A stretch of 64,000 nucleotides of DNA. Source: Laspinema palackyanum D2a (GTDB lineage Bacteria > Cyanobacteriota > Cyanobacteriia > Cyanobacteriales > Laspinemataceae). The first letter of the stretch is position 1. The number at the start of each line of letters is the position of its first letter. The position numbers and the translations under genes were made by a program. Below, piece after piece: positions 8,542 to 17,674 of the stretch. Under the pieces are notes generated by a model. That model was not told where the DNA came from, did no database searches, and saw only the letters and a list, made by a program, of their open reading frames with translations. The stretch lies in contig JAMXFF010000007.1 of assembly GCA_025370845.1 (NCBI GenBank), forward strand, positions 113,130-177,129, given 5' to 3'.

Positions 8542-8690
8542 CGGCAAATACAACAGTCTGCTTACGGTTTGCCCCCCTGATTGGAACCCGAGATTTTCCT
8601 ATCCTAGAGTCATGGTCAAACCGGCAGGAAGATTTAAAACTTTTCGCCCATCGGCGGCAAATACAACAGTCTTCTTACGGTTTACCCCCT
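8542..8690. repeat. Pair of 36-bp direct repeats upstream of the small heat-shock gene
   Basis: The segment beginning CGGCAAATACAACAGTCT (8542-8577) recurs at 8655-8690 with only a few differences; both copies end TACGGTTT[G/A]CCCCC. The centres are 113 bases apart. The rest of the gap between the terminator and 8903 shows no gene; an AT-rich stretch (about 8798-8822) could hold the promoter. Confidence 0.8.
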
Positions 8691-8902
8691 GGTTAATAGA
8701 GTGTTAGTTAACCTACATTAGAGAGAAGTAACCCCCTCGAAATCTGCAACATAATTGCACCAAAAGTAGGGACGAAACGCTTTAGTTTCCGAAGGGTATA
8801 TAAAATTTTATCGGTGTTTTAATCGCCTACGGGTTCGATAAAACCCGATTCTGCCCACTCTACCGATTTCAGAATTCACTCTTATTTTGGAGAGGAAACC
8901 CG

Positions 8903-9475
8903 ATGAGAACATCAATGAATTTGGACCTGTTACGCGAGGTCGATGCCTGGGGACGTCAATTTGAACAACTCTTAACTGAACAACCCCCGTGCCAACGTCC
9001 CGAAATGGGTAGAGTGTGGCAACCGGCGATCGAACTGGAAGAAACGGAGAATAGCTTTGTATTGCGGGTAGAAGTACCCGGTTTAAGCGGACCCGAGATT
9101 GATGTGCAAGCGAGTCGCTTTCAAGTGGCGATCGCCGCCCACCGTCAGGCACCCCAGAACGTGAGTCAGAACAGCGGTTACCTGCGTTCTGAACTCCGTT
9201 ACGGCAAGTTGCGTCGGGTCGTCCCCTTGACGAAACCCATTGTGGCGGACCGCATTGAAGCCCAGTTAAACGATGGCATTCTCACCTTAACTTTGCCGAA
9301 ATTTTCCGCCCAACAACCCCAAGTGGTCAAGGTGCGGTTGGACGAGTTCAAATCTGAGGTTAACCCCGTGATGCCGGTAGCGCAGAAACCGGATCTAACC
9401 GCCCAGAAAACTGAGGAGAAAATCGCTTCCAGTGAAGGGGAACTGTTAAACGACTTATGGGCAAGCCAAGGGTAA
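8903..9475 (+). CDS. Hsp20-family small heat-shock protein
   Basis: The protein is an ATP-independent holding chaperone of 190 residues. An N-terminal arm (about 1-40) leads to the alpha-crystallin domain (about 41-145) with PAIELEETENSFVLRVEVPG and the late strand motif LNDGILTLTLPK. The C-terminal tail of about 45 residues is longer and more acidic than usual, and no clear IXI tail motif is seen in it. GGAGAGG lies 7-8 bases before the ATG. It precedes dnaK by 336 bases on the same strand, so both may answer to heat, but an inverted repeat in between argues for separate transcripts. Confidence 0.9.
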   Translation: MRTSMNLDLLREVDAWGRQFEQLLTEQPPCQRPEMGRVWQPAIELEETENSFVLRVEVPGLSGPEIDVQASRFQVAIAAHRQAPQNVSQNSGYLRSELRYGKLRRVVPLTKPIVADRIEAQLNDGILTLTLPKFSAQQPQVVKVRLDEFKSEVNPVMPVAQKPDLTAQKTEEKIASSEGELLNDLWASQG

Positions 9476-9531
9476 ATCTGCTCACCCCAAATCCGGAGAT
9501 TCACTGGATTCAGGGACAAGGGTGGGAAGAG

Positions 9532-9584
9532 GGGCCGATCGCCATCCTGATGGGATAGACCCCAAAATCACCGGCGATCGGCCC
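9532..9584. repeat. 12-bp perfect inverted repeat between hsp20 and dnaK
   Basis: GGGCCGATCGCC (9532-9543) and GGCGATCGGCCC (9573-9584) are perfect complements with a 29-base loop and lie 56 bases after the hsp20 stop. No T run follows on the plus strand, so it is a weak terminator candidate. The remaining sequence up to the dnaK ribosome-binding site shows no gene. Confidence 0.6.
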
Positions 9585-9811
9585 ATAAAAACACCCTCTA
9601 AGTCTGCTTTCTCGGTAAACCGTCCCTAATGAGGTTCGGTAACCTCCCCTTCAATAGAAGCCCAACCGCCCACACCATATAGATTGGTAGGCTTAAAAAA
9701 TATTGAATCTGGAAAAACTGCTCTCGTGCAGTTGTGCCGATCGCCCAAATAAACTGGGCTAAATCAGCCCAAACCCTTTGTTAGTAGTAAATTAGGAGTA
9801 AAACATCCATA

Positions 9812-11725
9812 ATGGGTAAAGTAGTTGGAATTGACTTAGGAACCACGAACTCTTGCGTTGCCGTGATGGAAGGCGGTAAACCCACCGTGATCGCCAACGC
9901 AGAAGGCTTCCGCACCACGCCTTCGGTGGTGGCTTACACGAAAAACAGCGATCGCCTCGTCGGTCAAATCGCCAAGCGTCAAGCGGTGATGAACCCGGAA
10001 AACACCTTCTATTCCGTCAAGCGGTTCATCGGACGCAAACATACGGAAGTCACTCACGAAACCACCGAAGTTTCCTATAAAGTCCTCAATATCAATGGCA
10101 ACGTTAAACTCGATTGCCCTGCCTTAAGCAAGCAATATGCGCCGGAAGAAATTTCCGCCCAAGTGCTGCGGAAACTGGTGGATGATGCCAGCACCTACCT
10201 CGGTGAAAAAGTGACCCAAGCCGTGATTACGGTTCCCGCCTATTTCAACGATTCTCAGCGTCAAGCGACGAAAGACGCCGGGAAAATTGCCGGGATTGAA
10301 GTCTTGCGGATCATCAACGAACCCACTGCCGCATCTCTGGCTTATGGGTTAGACAAGAAGAGTAATGAAACCATTCTGGTGTTTGACTTAGGGGGTGGGA
10401 CCTTCGACGTTTCCATCTTAGAAGTCGGCGACGGCGTGTTTGAAGTGCTCGCCACCTCTGGAGATACCCACTTGGGTGGGGATGACTTCGATAAGAAAAT
10501 TGTGGACTTCTTAGCTGAAGAATTCCGCAAAGCCGAAGGAATCGACCTGCGGAAGGATAAGCAAGCCCTGCAACGGTTGACTGAAGCGGCTGAAAAGGCC
10601 AAAATTGAGCTCTCTAGCGTGACTCAAACGGAAATCAACCTGCCCTTTATCACCGCAACTCAAGAAGGTCCGAAGCACTTAGATACGACCTTGACTCGGG
10701 CTAAGTTTGAGGAATTGACGGCAGATTTGATTGACCGTTGCGGCATTCCTGTAGAAAATGCAGTTCGCGATGCCAAGTTGGATAAGAGTGCGATCGATGA
10801 GGTGGTCCTCGTCGGGGGTTCTACCCGGATTCCGGCAGTGAAAGAACTGGTGAAAAAGGTTCTGGGTAAAGAACCGAACCAAACCGTGAACCCCGATGAA
10901 GTGGTAGCTGTGGGTGCTGCGATTCAAGCGGGTGTGCTCGCCGGTGAAGTTAAAGACATTCTGCTGCTTGACGTGACTCCCCTCTCCCTGGGTGTGGAAA
11001 CCCTGGGTGGCGTGATGACCAAGATTATTCCTCGCAACACCACGATTCCTACGAAGAAGTCGGAAGTGTTCTCCACCGCAGTGGATGGTCAAACGAATGT
11101 GGAAATCCACATTCTGCAAGGGGAACGCGAGATGGCGAACGATAACAAGAGTTTGGGAACGTTCCGCTTAGATGGAATTCCCCCGGCACAACGTGGGATT
11201 CCTCAAATTGAAGTAACCTTCGATATTGACGCGAACGGGATCCTGAATGTCCATGCAAAGGATAAGGGGACTGGGAAGGAACAGTCGATCAGCATCACGG
11301 GTGCGAGTACCTTGCCTGGAGATGAAGTGGAACGGATGGTCCGGGAAGCGGAATCGAATGCCACAGCAGATAAGGAACGTCGCGAGAAGATTGATCTGAA
11401 GAACCAAGCGGATTCGTTGACTTATCAAGCTGAGAAGCAGATGAGTGAGTTGGGAGATAAGGTCCCGGCGGATGAGAAGACGAAGGTGACTGATTTGATT
11501 CAGGCGCTGAAGGATGCGATCGCCAAGGATGACTTTGACCTGATGAAGTCGCAAATGACTGAGTTGCAACAAGCTCTGTATGCGATCGGTAGCAAGATCT
11601 ACGAACAATCCGGCGGTGATGCAGGTGCCCCCCCGAATGATAATGGTGGTGGCAGTGCGGGCACTCCTCCCTCTGGCGGTTCTGATGAAGATGTCATCGA
11701 CGCTGAGTTCTCCGAAACAAAGTAG
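9812..11725 (+). CDS. dnaK: Chaperone protein DnaK (Hsp70)
   Basis: DnaK is the ATP-driven folding chaperone that works with DnaJ and GrpE. The 637 residues are full length. The nucleotide-binding domain (about 1-380) has the phosphate loops GIDLGTTNS and [11 protein letters not shown] and the adenosine motif [10 protein letters not shown]. The linker DILLLDVTP, the substrate-binding domain (about 390-510) and a helical lid follow. A glycine-rich tail ends EDVIDAEF, the usual DnaK terminus. AGGAG lies before the ATG. Cyanobacteria carry several dnaK paralogues; this one looks like the main housekeeping/stress type. Neither dnaJ nor grpE is adjacent. Confidence 0.97.
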   Translation: MGKVVGIDLGTTNSCVAVMEGGKPTVIANAEGFRTTPSVVAYTKNSDRLVGQIAKRQAVMNPENTFYSVKRFIGRKHTEVTHETTEVSYKVLNINGNVKLDCPALSKQYAPEEISAQVLRKLVDDASTYLGEKVTQAVITVPAYFNDSQRQATKDAGKIAGIEVLRIINEPTAASLAYGLDKKSNETILVFDLGGGTFDVSILEVGDGVFEVLATSGDTHLGGDDFDKKIVDFLAEEFRKAEGIDLRKDKQALQRLTEAAEKAKIELSSVTQTEINLPFITATQEGPKHLDTTLTRAKFEELTADLIDRCGIPVENAVRDAKLDKSAIDEVVLVGGSTRIPAVKELVKKVLGKEPNQTVNPDEVVAVGAAIQAGVLAGEVKDILLLDVTPLSLGVETLGGVMTKIIPRNTTIPTKKSEVFSTAVDGQTNVEIHILQGEREMANDNKSLGTFRLDGIPPAQRGIPQIEVTFDIDANGILNVHAKDKGTGKEQSISITGASTLPGDEVERMVREAESNATADKERREKIDLKNQADSLTYQAEKQMSELGDKVPADEKTKVTDLIQALKDAIAKDDFDLMKSQMTELQQALYAIGSKIYEQSGGDAGAPPNDNGGGSAGTPPSGGSDEDVIDAEFSETK

Positions 11726-11780
11726 GTCAGCATTAGCCTGTATAGGAAGAGAGGTGGGGTTAATCCTGCCTCTTCCTGAC

Positions 11781-11808
11781 AGCCCGTTTAGGCGGGCTAT
11801 TTTTTTTG
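11781..11808 (+). terminator. Intrinsic terminator of dnaK
   Basis: AGCCCG-TTTAGG-CGGGCT is followed by A and eight T residues, 55 bases after the dnaK stop. Confidence 0.88.
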
Positions 11809-11860
11809 GGTTGGGTTGGGTTGGGCGATCAACCCTAGATACTATGTGAGCAAAATAGAG

Positions 11861-11896
11861 AAAATTAAAACAGGGGCAATTGATGAATTACCCCTG
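11861..11896 (-). terminator. Intrinsic terminator of the exported-protein pair
   Basis: The minus strand reads CAGGGGTAATT-CATC-AATTGCCCCTG, an 11-bp stem with one mismatch, then TTTTAATTTT. It lies 12 bases after the stop at 11908 and faces the dnaK terminator. Confidence 0.75.
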
Positions 11897-11907
11897 ACGA
11901 TCGCTGT

Positions 11908-12882
11908 TTAATTGCGCGATCGAATATCAGCGGCGATCGCTGCCTCAACTAAATCCGATAAAATGGCTCGAATCATCACCAACTCAATCGGTGGATTTTC
12001 CAAAAATTCTGGACTACTCGCCGCAATAAAGGCATTATATGCATTAGTCGCAGCCCATAACCGTCTCGGATCAACCTTCCCATCTTTGAGCAGTCCGAGT
12101 AAGCTTCTCACTAATTGTTCGGCTACCTCCCGGGATGGCGCACCTAGTATTTGTAGCAACCCTTGAACCAAGGTGTTCAAGTTGGCACTGTCAATCGAAG
12201 ACCCGGTTAATAAGGTTGTTAAAGCGGTGGAGATCGCGGTTCCTCCTCCTCCCCCACCTAAGTCTCCTGCAGTGATGCCTCCCTCTCCAGTGAGTGAGGA
12301 GGATTGCTGGATGATGTCTACCGCTGTCTGATTGACTGCATCCGTCACTGGCGCAGAGAATACAAATTCAACATTGGGAGAGCCTATCGGGGGATTTATG
12401 GAAGGTCCCGAGGTACTTTGTCCCCCATCTTCAGGAGTTTCCTCCGTTGTTGTGGGTGTAGCTTCCTGGCCGGTTTCTCCCGGGATTTCTACGGCTGTTT
12501 CCCCTTCAGTTTCTGCCGTGGTTTCCAGTAAGTTGGGTTGACTAATATCGGGACTGGCTTCGATCGTGGGGGTAGGGTTTACCGGGTTAGGTGTTATTTC
12601 TCCTGGAGATTCTACCGGAGTTTCTGCCGGTGTATCATTATTCGGCTGCTGGCCGTTTTCTGGTGGGCTGATATTTGCTGGGGGTACAATTGGTGTTTCA
12701 GTTTCCTCCTCTGGGTCCTTATTTTCAGTTTCTGGTGTTGGGGTTGGCTCATCGCTTATAACCGAGTCGGGGGGGACTTCATCACTAAAAGCATGAACGG
12801 AACCGGGCATGAAGCCTAAAATTAGAACCGCCCCCATGAACAAGCAAATATTGTGACGCAATGAAAAGATTTTAATACTCAT
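11908..12882 (-). CDS. Exported acidic/proline-rich protein of unknown function
   Basis: The protein has 324 residues and no family I recognise. Residues 1-32 form a signal peptide (hydrophobic ICLFMGAVLILGFMPG, likely cut after VHA). About 33-165 is low-complexity sequence rich in proline, glutamate and threonine, typical of a wall- or surface-exposed spacer. A predicted folded C-terminal domain (about 175-324) contains a GDLGGGGGG turn and amphipathic helices such as EVAEQLVRSLLGLLKDG. The start is 22 bases after the stop of the upstream gene, so the two form an operon. It is exported, but to which compartment is unclear. Confidence 0.75.
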   Translation of the reverse strand: MSIKIFSLRHNICLFMGAVLILGFMPGSVHAFSDEVPPDSVISDEPTPTPETENKDPEEETETPIVPPANISPPENGQQPNNDTPAETPVESPGEITPNPVNPTPTIEASPDISQPNLLETTAETEGETAVEIPGETGQEATPTTTEETPEDGGQSTSGPSINPPIGSPNVEFVFSAPVTDAVNQTAVDIIQQSSSLTGEGGITAGDLGGGGGGTAISTALTTLLTGSSIDSANLNTLVQGLLQILGAPSREVAEQLVRSLLGLLKDGKVDPRRLWAATNAYNAFIAASSPEFLENPPIELVMIRAILSDLVEAAIAADIRSRN

Positions 12883-12904
12883 AAATTTAAGGAATTACTC
12901 TGAC

Positions 12905-14095
12905 TTAAAAGCTAAAAAAGTGACTATACCCAACGCCCAATCGGAATCGAGCACCATCCCCCGCACTTCCGGTAATATCGGCAATGGCGGGAGTGAGGAC
13001 GAGGGGAATATTTTTGAAAGGAACAATCGAAGCGGCTAGGGTTAAATCTTGACCACTCCAGTCGGCGATCGCAGAGACTTGTGGGTGAACTCGCACCCCC
13101 ACACTTCCAAAGACATTCACGGTATTTACATCATTATTGAAGTCATCTTCAAAGCGAAACCGACCATTCCCCAAGCCGAGAGAAACTGTTACTCGGCTAA
13201 AAGGTTCTTCTGTACTCTCACGGGGGCTAAATGTCTTACTCACGACCCCATAAGTGCTGGTTCCCGCATCGGTAAATCCCCAAACGATGGCATTTTCAAC
13301 TCCCACTGCGACTGCAAAGTTATTGGGCAGTAAGCGATGGAGTTTGAAACTGATGCTCCCTCGTTTCATAAAGCCATCATCGTTGTTTCTATTGGACATT
13401 AAATCTAAAACCGTGACAGTGGTTTGCAGTCCCACAGTTCGGCGGGGATTTCCTAGTCCAAATCCTGTAGAAATCGTGCCATCGGCGGAGTCGGTAAATC
13501 GGGTTCTATGTTGAAAACCAGCCCCCCAGAAAAATTGTCCAAATCCAGGACCAAAGGCAGTGGGGGAAATTGAACTGGAACCCGGTGCAACCTGACTCGT
13601 ACCTCCCCGTCTGATGGTAGTTGCTGGGGGTTCGATGGGAACGAAGGTTGTCGGAGGTAAAGGCAATTGCCATTGTTGTCGCAAGTCTTCTATTTCGTCG
13701 GGACTTTCAGTGGTTCCCGGTGAGGTGGGTTCAGTTAAAGGAGGGTCTTGGGCGATGAACTGTTGAGTTTCAGCGAATAAAGCGGGGTTAAATTGGTTAT
13801 CAATTTGCGGTGTTTCCCAGACTGAATTCTCCGCTAAGGGAATCATCGGTAAAGCAGGGCGAGTTGTGATGATTTTGGGGGGATTTTCCTCGGAGTTGAC
13901 ATCTGAATTCCTTTCTAAAATCGGAGAGAAGGCGGAAGGATCTTCCAGGGAATTGGCAAGGAGGGGGGGATGATGGAGTAAGGTAGTGCTGAATAGAAAC
14001 AAGGCGATCGCCATGCTACATTTCGGGGAAAATTGGCAGGTAGGCGAAATGATACTTATAGGGGCTTTAATCGCTTTCAATGGTTCATTCCTCAC
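12905..14095 (-). CDS. Exported barrel-like protein of unknown function
   Basis: The protein has 396 residues. An N-terminal basic stretch is followed by a hydrophobic export signal (IALFLFSTTLL, cut near LANS). A low-complexity region rich in P, T and E runs to about 165. The C-terminal half alternates hydrophobic and polar residues with many glycines (GFGQFFWGAGFQHRTRF, VSLGLGNGRFRFED) and ends in GVGYSHFFSF. Such an aromatic final residue is typical of outer-membrane beta barrels. I infer an outer-membrane or surface location but cannot name the family. The start could instead be ATG 14014; neither has a strong ribosome-binding site. The gene downstream is co-transcribed. Confidence 0.72.
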   Translation of the reverse strand: MRNEPLKAIKAPISIISPTCQFSPKCSMAIALFLFSTTLLHHPPLLANSLEDPSAFSPILERNSDVNSEENPPKIITTRPALPMIPLAENSVWETPQIDNQFNPALFAETQQFIAQDPPLTEPTSPGTTESPDEIEDLRQQWQLPLPPTTFVPIEPPATTIRRGGTSQVAPGSSSISPTAFGPGFGQFFWGAGFQHRTRFTDSADGTISTGFGLGNPRRTVGLQTTVTVLDLMSNRNNDDGFMKRGSISFKLHRLLPNNFAVAVGVENAIVWGFTDAGTSTYGVVSKTFSPRESTEEPFSRVTVSLGLGNGRFRFEDDFNNDVNTVNVFGSVGVRVHPQVSAIADWSGQDLTLAASIVPFKNIPLVLTPAIADITGSAGDGARFRLGVGYSHFFSF

Positions 14096-14284
14096 AACTT
14101 GTTGGCAATAATAAGTAGAGTATTTTCCACAATATGGCGCTCCTTTTGTTACCCAGAGGGGTGGGATAAGGTACCCTCAAAGCCGCTCACACATTTACGG
14201 GATAGGGTACAAAAAATAAAGAAAAATTAAGGCAAGGAGACAGTAACTATAGCGCAGCTAAATAAACACTGGACAATCCTTCAA

Positions 14285-14341
14285 GGGAGTGGGAGCATCC
14301 TGCTCCCATGTTGTAGTAGGGAGCAAGATGCTCCCACTCCC
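14285..14341. repeat. 23-bp near-perfect hairpin element
   Basis: GGGAGTGGGAGCATC...GCTCCC is followed, after an 11-base loop, by GGGAGC...GATGCTCCCACTCCC. It is flanked by AATCCTTC and GAAGGATT, which extend the inverted symmetry. It sits alone in a 397-base gap that otherwise holds no visible gene (14096-14492), and looks like a small non-autonomous repeat. Confidence 0.75.
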
Positions 14342-14469
14342 GAATTTTGTTGTCAGAAGGATTTAGACTCACTATATAAAGCTGGGAAACCGGGTATCTT
14401 TACAAACTCTCTCCTGAGTCGCCATAAATTAAAGGGAGAAACCCGGATTTTGGTGTTTTATATCTCTAC

Positions 14470-14492
14470 CTAACTCCTATTTCAGGAGTTAG
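14470..14492 (-). terminator. Hairpin directly after the TPR-protease stop
   Basis: CTAACTCCT and AGGAGTTAG form a perfect 9-bp stem with a 5-base loop, beginning one base after the stop codon. The T run that should follow is weak (GTAGAGATATAAAAC on the minus strand), so termination is likely but not certain. Confidence 0.5.
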
Positions 14493-16382
14493 TTAAGGAT
14501 TGTTATTTAAGTCAGATATGGCATCGCGAACTTGCTGGAGGTAGGTGTTATTGGGGTCAAGTTGGTGGGCTTGTGTAAAAGCATCGGCTGCTTCCTCATA
14601 GCGGTTTTCCATCAATAAAGTCATCCCTTTCGCGGTCCAAGCGGCGGCATCTTCAGGATTACTAACGATCGCCTCCTCAAAAGCTGCGATCGCATCCTGA
14701 TGATTTTGCAAACTTAACTGTCCCCACCCTCGCCGATGCCATGCATCAGGTTCATCCGGCTGAATTGCCAGGGCTCGATCCAACGCCGATGGGTCGTCTG
14801 GATTTTGCTGCAAAAATTCATTAATGAGAGTCGCCCGACTCATCCACGCTTGATAGGTATTGGGCTGAATTTGAATGCCTCGATTGTAAGCTTGAATCGC
14901 CCCTTCCAAATTATTCATCCCCCCTAAAGCGAGACCTCGATGAATCCAGGCATGGGAATATTCATCGGGATTAATCAGCAAGGCACGATCAAAGGATTCC
15001 AAGGCGGCCTCATTGTCACCCATAGCTAATAAAGACATCCCTCGCAAATCCCAGGAAATGTAATCAAAATCCTGAATTTCATTGACTTTATCAAAAGCTT
15101 GAACTGCTTCTTCGTGACGTTGGAGCTTAGATAGAATTATTCCTTTGTAGCGCCATAAAGTGGCATAAAATCCCAACTCACCATTGAGGGCATTTAATAG
15201 TTGTTGTTCTTCGGCGTTAGTCGGCTGACCCAAGGTTTGGAGTTCTTGCTGTTTTTCCTCATAAGGGAAAATTTCAATGGCGCGACTGTAAGAACTGAGT
15301 GCATCATTAAACTCTCCCAATTCAAACAACAGATTACCCCGACCATACCAGGCTTGATAAAAACTTGGGCTAAGTTCAACGGCTTTATTATAAGCCTGGA
15401 ATGCGCGCTGTTTCAGTTGCTCGGCTTGGGAATCTCCGTAATATTGATACAGATTAGCTAATCGCCAGAGTTTATTCCCATGATTGACCCATTCCCGGGA
15501 ATCCGAGAGTCCTGCCTTGGGCATAAATAACGATTCGAGGGAACCTACATCTTGTTGTTCGAGGGGAGTTGGGGCTGTGGATTCTACGGTCAGTTGCGAT
15601 CGCTGGATGCCGACTTCATCTGCAAAATCCAGAAAGACTGAAATCGGAATTCCTTGGCTAAACCCGGCTTTTACCCGAAAGTCACTGCTTCCGGATTCTT
15701 GTTCAGCGAGTGTTTCCCCTTCCGATCTCCCATGAACGCCAATCACTCGTCCATTGGAATCTAAAACCGGCCCCCCGCTCATCCCGGGATAGGTATCACT
15801 GGTATAAAACAGTTGATACCCTTCTTCAATGGATTGTTTAGCTAATCCCGAGGCCATATCTAAGGGCATTCTCAGCCCAGGACTCAACAAGCGATCGCCC
15901 TCAACAGCAGCTTGTTCCACTTCCTGTCCCTCACCGGGAGTACCGGAAACAAACACCAAATCAGTTCTACCCGCGAGGACATTTTCCCCTCTTTGCAAAT
16001 CATAATTCCCTAATCGGGCGGTTTGATAATCGCGATCGCTCGTAAACTGCAAAACCGCTAAATCTTTCTCATAAATTTTCTGAACCTTCGTGGTATAGTC
16101 TTCCACCACTAACGTATGTCTCTCTCCATCAGCGGTAACAATTTGATATTCATCATTTTGTTTGACAACGTGCCATGCCGTCAGCACATAGTAAGTATTC
16201 CCTTCCCGAGCAATAATAAACCCTGAACCGGGAGGTGCACCAGACTCAATTCTCACCGTAATCTGTTGGGCGATCGTCTGGACCTCTTGGCTAGTTAAAG
16301 CTTGGGCTATGGGCGGCTGCATGATTACCAGTGCAGCAGTAGTCCCGAACAAGGCGGCCTGAAGTGCATATTCAAATCTCAT
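14493..16382 (-). CDS. Exported trypsin-like serine protease with C-terminal TPR repeats
   Basis: The protein has 629 residues. It has a signal peptide (about 1-28, AALFGTTAALVIMQPP, cut near AQA). A chymotrypsin-fold protease domain (about 30-260) carries the full catalytic triad: H71 in TAWHVV, D107 in YEKDLAVLQF and S202 in GMSGGPVLD. About eight tetratricopeptide repeats fill residues 300-620 (for example AWYGRGNLLFELGEFNDAL and AWHRRGWGQLSLQNHQDAI). There is no PDZ domain, so it is not a classical HtrA. TPRs usually hold protein partners. It likely acts outside the cytoplasm. It lies downstream of a second protease of the same family, and the shared N-terminal layout suggests duplication. 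Confidence 0.88.
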   Translation of the reverse strand: MRFEYALQAALFGTTAALVIMQPPIAQALTSQEVQTIAQQITVRIESGAPPGSGFIIAREGNTYYVLTAWHVVKQNDEYQIVTADGERHTLVVEDYTTKVQKIYEKDLAVLQFTSDRDYQTARLGNYDLQRGENVLAGRTDLVFVSGTPGEGQEVEQAAVEGDRLLSPGLRMPLDMASGLAKQSIEEGYQLFYTSDTYPGMSGGPVLDSNGRVIGVHGRSEGETLAEQESGSSDFRVKAGFSQGIPISVFLDFADEVGIQRSQLTVESTAPTPLEQQDVGSLESLFMPKAGLSDSREWVNHGNKLWRLANLYQYYGDSQAEQLKQRAFQAYNKAVELSPSFYQAWYGRGNLLFELGEFNDALSSYSRAIEIFPYEEKQQELQTLGQPTNAEEQQLLNALNGELGFYATLWRYKGIILSKLQRHEEAVQAFDKVNEIQDFDYISWDLRGMSLLAMGDNEAALESFDRALLINPDEYSHAWIHRGLALGGMNNLEGAIQAYNRGIQIQPNTYQAWMSRATLINEFLQQNPDDPSALDRALAIQPDEPDAWHRRGWGQLSLQNHQDAIAAFEEAIVSNPEDAAAWTAKGMTLLMENRYEEAADAFTQAHQLDPNNTYLQQVRDAISDLNNNP

Positions 16383-16544
16383 GGTTACACCTATTCACTA
16401 CACCACATCAACTGTACTTTTCTGTAGGAGGTATGCAGTCATCCTCTGATGCTTGCGGATTTTTGACTCCCGAATTTCTCACACTTTTTCAAGTGTGCCA
16501 TCCCAATGACTGCAAAACCTAAAATCAACCCTCCTACAGAGGCT

Positions 16545-17669
16545 TTACCAGAGTCTTCCGGGCGGGGAATTTCCCTCAATTGGTGCTAAATCCGATTGTT
16601 CTAATGTCGGGGAAATTGGGTGAGATGGGAATGACTCAGACTCGTGGAAAGGCATCTGCGATCGCCCCGGATTTCCGCTTTCCCCGTTGTCCAAAGGAAC
16701 CAATTCACCAAACTCAGTAGACCACCGAGAACCGGGGGTGACAGGGGCAGCAGGCAGATTTTCCTCATGGAAATTGTCCAAGGGGACCAAATCTCCCATA
16801 CCAGAGCTTTCCTGGGAAGAATCTAACTCCAAAGGAGGCAAAAATGGGTTAAGTTTAGCGGTTTGGGTTTCTAGGGGGAATGACAATCCCATCGCCCCTT
16901 GTGTAAAGGTTTCAATGGGAATCGCCAAACTCGATCGCGTCATGATTTCGCGGATAGCTGAATCGGGTCTGGTTCCATCCAGAAAGACATAAGGATCGCC
17001 CCAAAGGGGATAGGCGTGCATTCCATTGATGGCCACCACCTGACCTTGCCGATTTAAAACCGGACCGCCACTCATGCCTTTTTGAACATCATTGGTATAT
17101 CCAATCTGATATCCACCATTGACCGCGCGATCGCTTAACAAGGTGATTTGTCCCTGAGTGAAGACAAAACCCAGGCGGCGATCGGGATTGGCCCCAAAGG
17201 GAAATCCTGCCGCAAACACATCATCTCCCACATTTAAACTGGAAGCGTTGGCCAGGGATGCTACGGTATAATTCGCATCCGCACTAAATTGCAACACCGC
17301 CAAATCTTGACCATTGAAATGAAATCCTCGGGCAACAGTCGCCTCATGAAAGCGACCATCTGGCGTTTGGATGCGGTAGGGAGCGCCCAGGGTTAAAACG
17401 TGTTCATTGGTGACCACGCTATACTGTTGTCCTTGCCGTTGAATGACAATCCCCGAACCATTATTGCGATCGCCCGAGAAGATTTTGACGGTAATCGATT
17501 GGGCCAACTGTTGTAGTTGTTCCGTGGAAAGTCTATTGGAAACAGATTCCGATAATACGCTGGGGGTGAGATCTAATCTCACAGTTCCCTCAGAAAATGC
17601 CGGTACTGGCAGTAAGGTAAACAAACTGCCAATACAAGCACTCAGCGTCACTAAACGCCAATCATTCAT
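16545..17669 (-). CDS. Exported trypsin-like serine protease
   Basis: The protein has 374 residues from ATG 17669; an in-frame TTG at 17681 overlaps the gene upstream. The signal peptide ends near PAFSEG. The protease domain (about 45-250) has an intact triad: H90 in TNEHVL, D122 in NGQDLAVLQF and S200 in GMSGGPVLN. It resembles the protease part of the neighbour at 14493-16382. A low-complexity C-terminal third (about 270-374), rich in P, S, E and G, repeats a LVPLDN motif three times. The ATG lies five bases after the stop of the COP23-type gene, so translation is probably coupled. The gap behind it holds a CACACTT/AAGTGTG hairpin (16480-16497) without a T run. Confidence 0.87.
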   Translation of the reverse strand: MNDWRLVTLSACIGSLFTLLPVPAFSEGTVRLDLTPSVLSESVSNRLSTEQLQQLAQSITVKIFSGDRNNGSGIVIQRQGQQYSVVTNEHVLTLGAPYRIQTPDGRFHEATVARGFHFNGQDLAVLQFSADANYTVASLANASSLNVGDDVFAAGFPFGANPDRRLGFVFTQGQITLLSDRAVNGGYQIGYTNDVQKGMSGGPVLNRQGQVVAINGMHAYPLWGDPYVFLDGTRPDSAIREIMTRSSLAIPIETFTQGAMGLSFPLETQTAKLNPFLPPLELDSSQESSGMGDLVPLDNFHEENLPAAPVTPGSRWSTEFGELVPLDNGESGNPGRSQMPFHESESFPSHPISPTLEQSDLAPIEGNSPPGRLW

Positions 17670-17674
17670 CAGAT

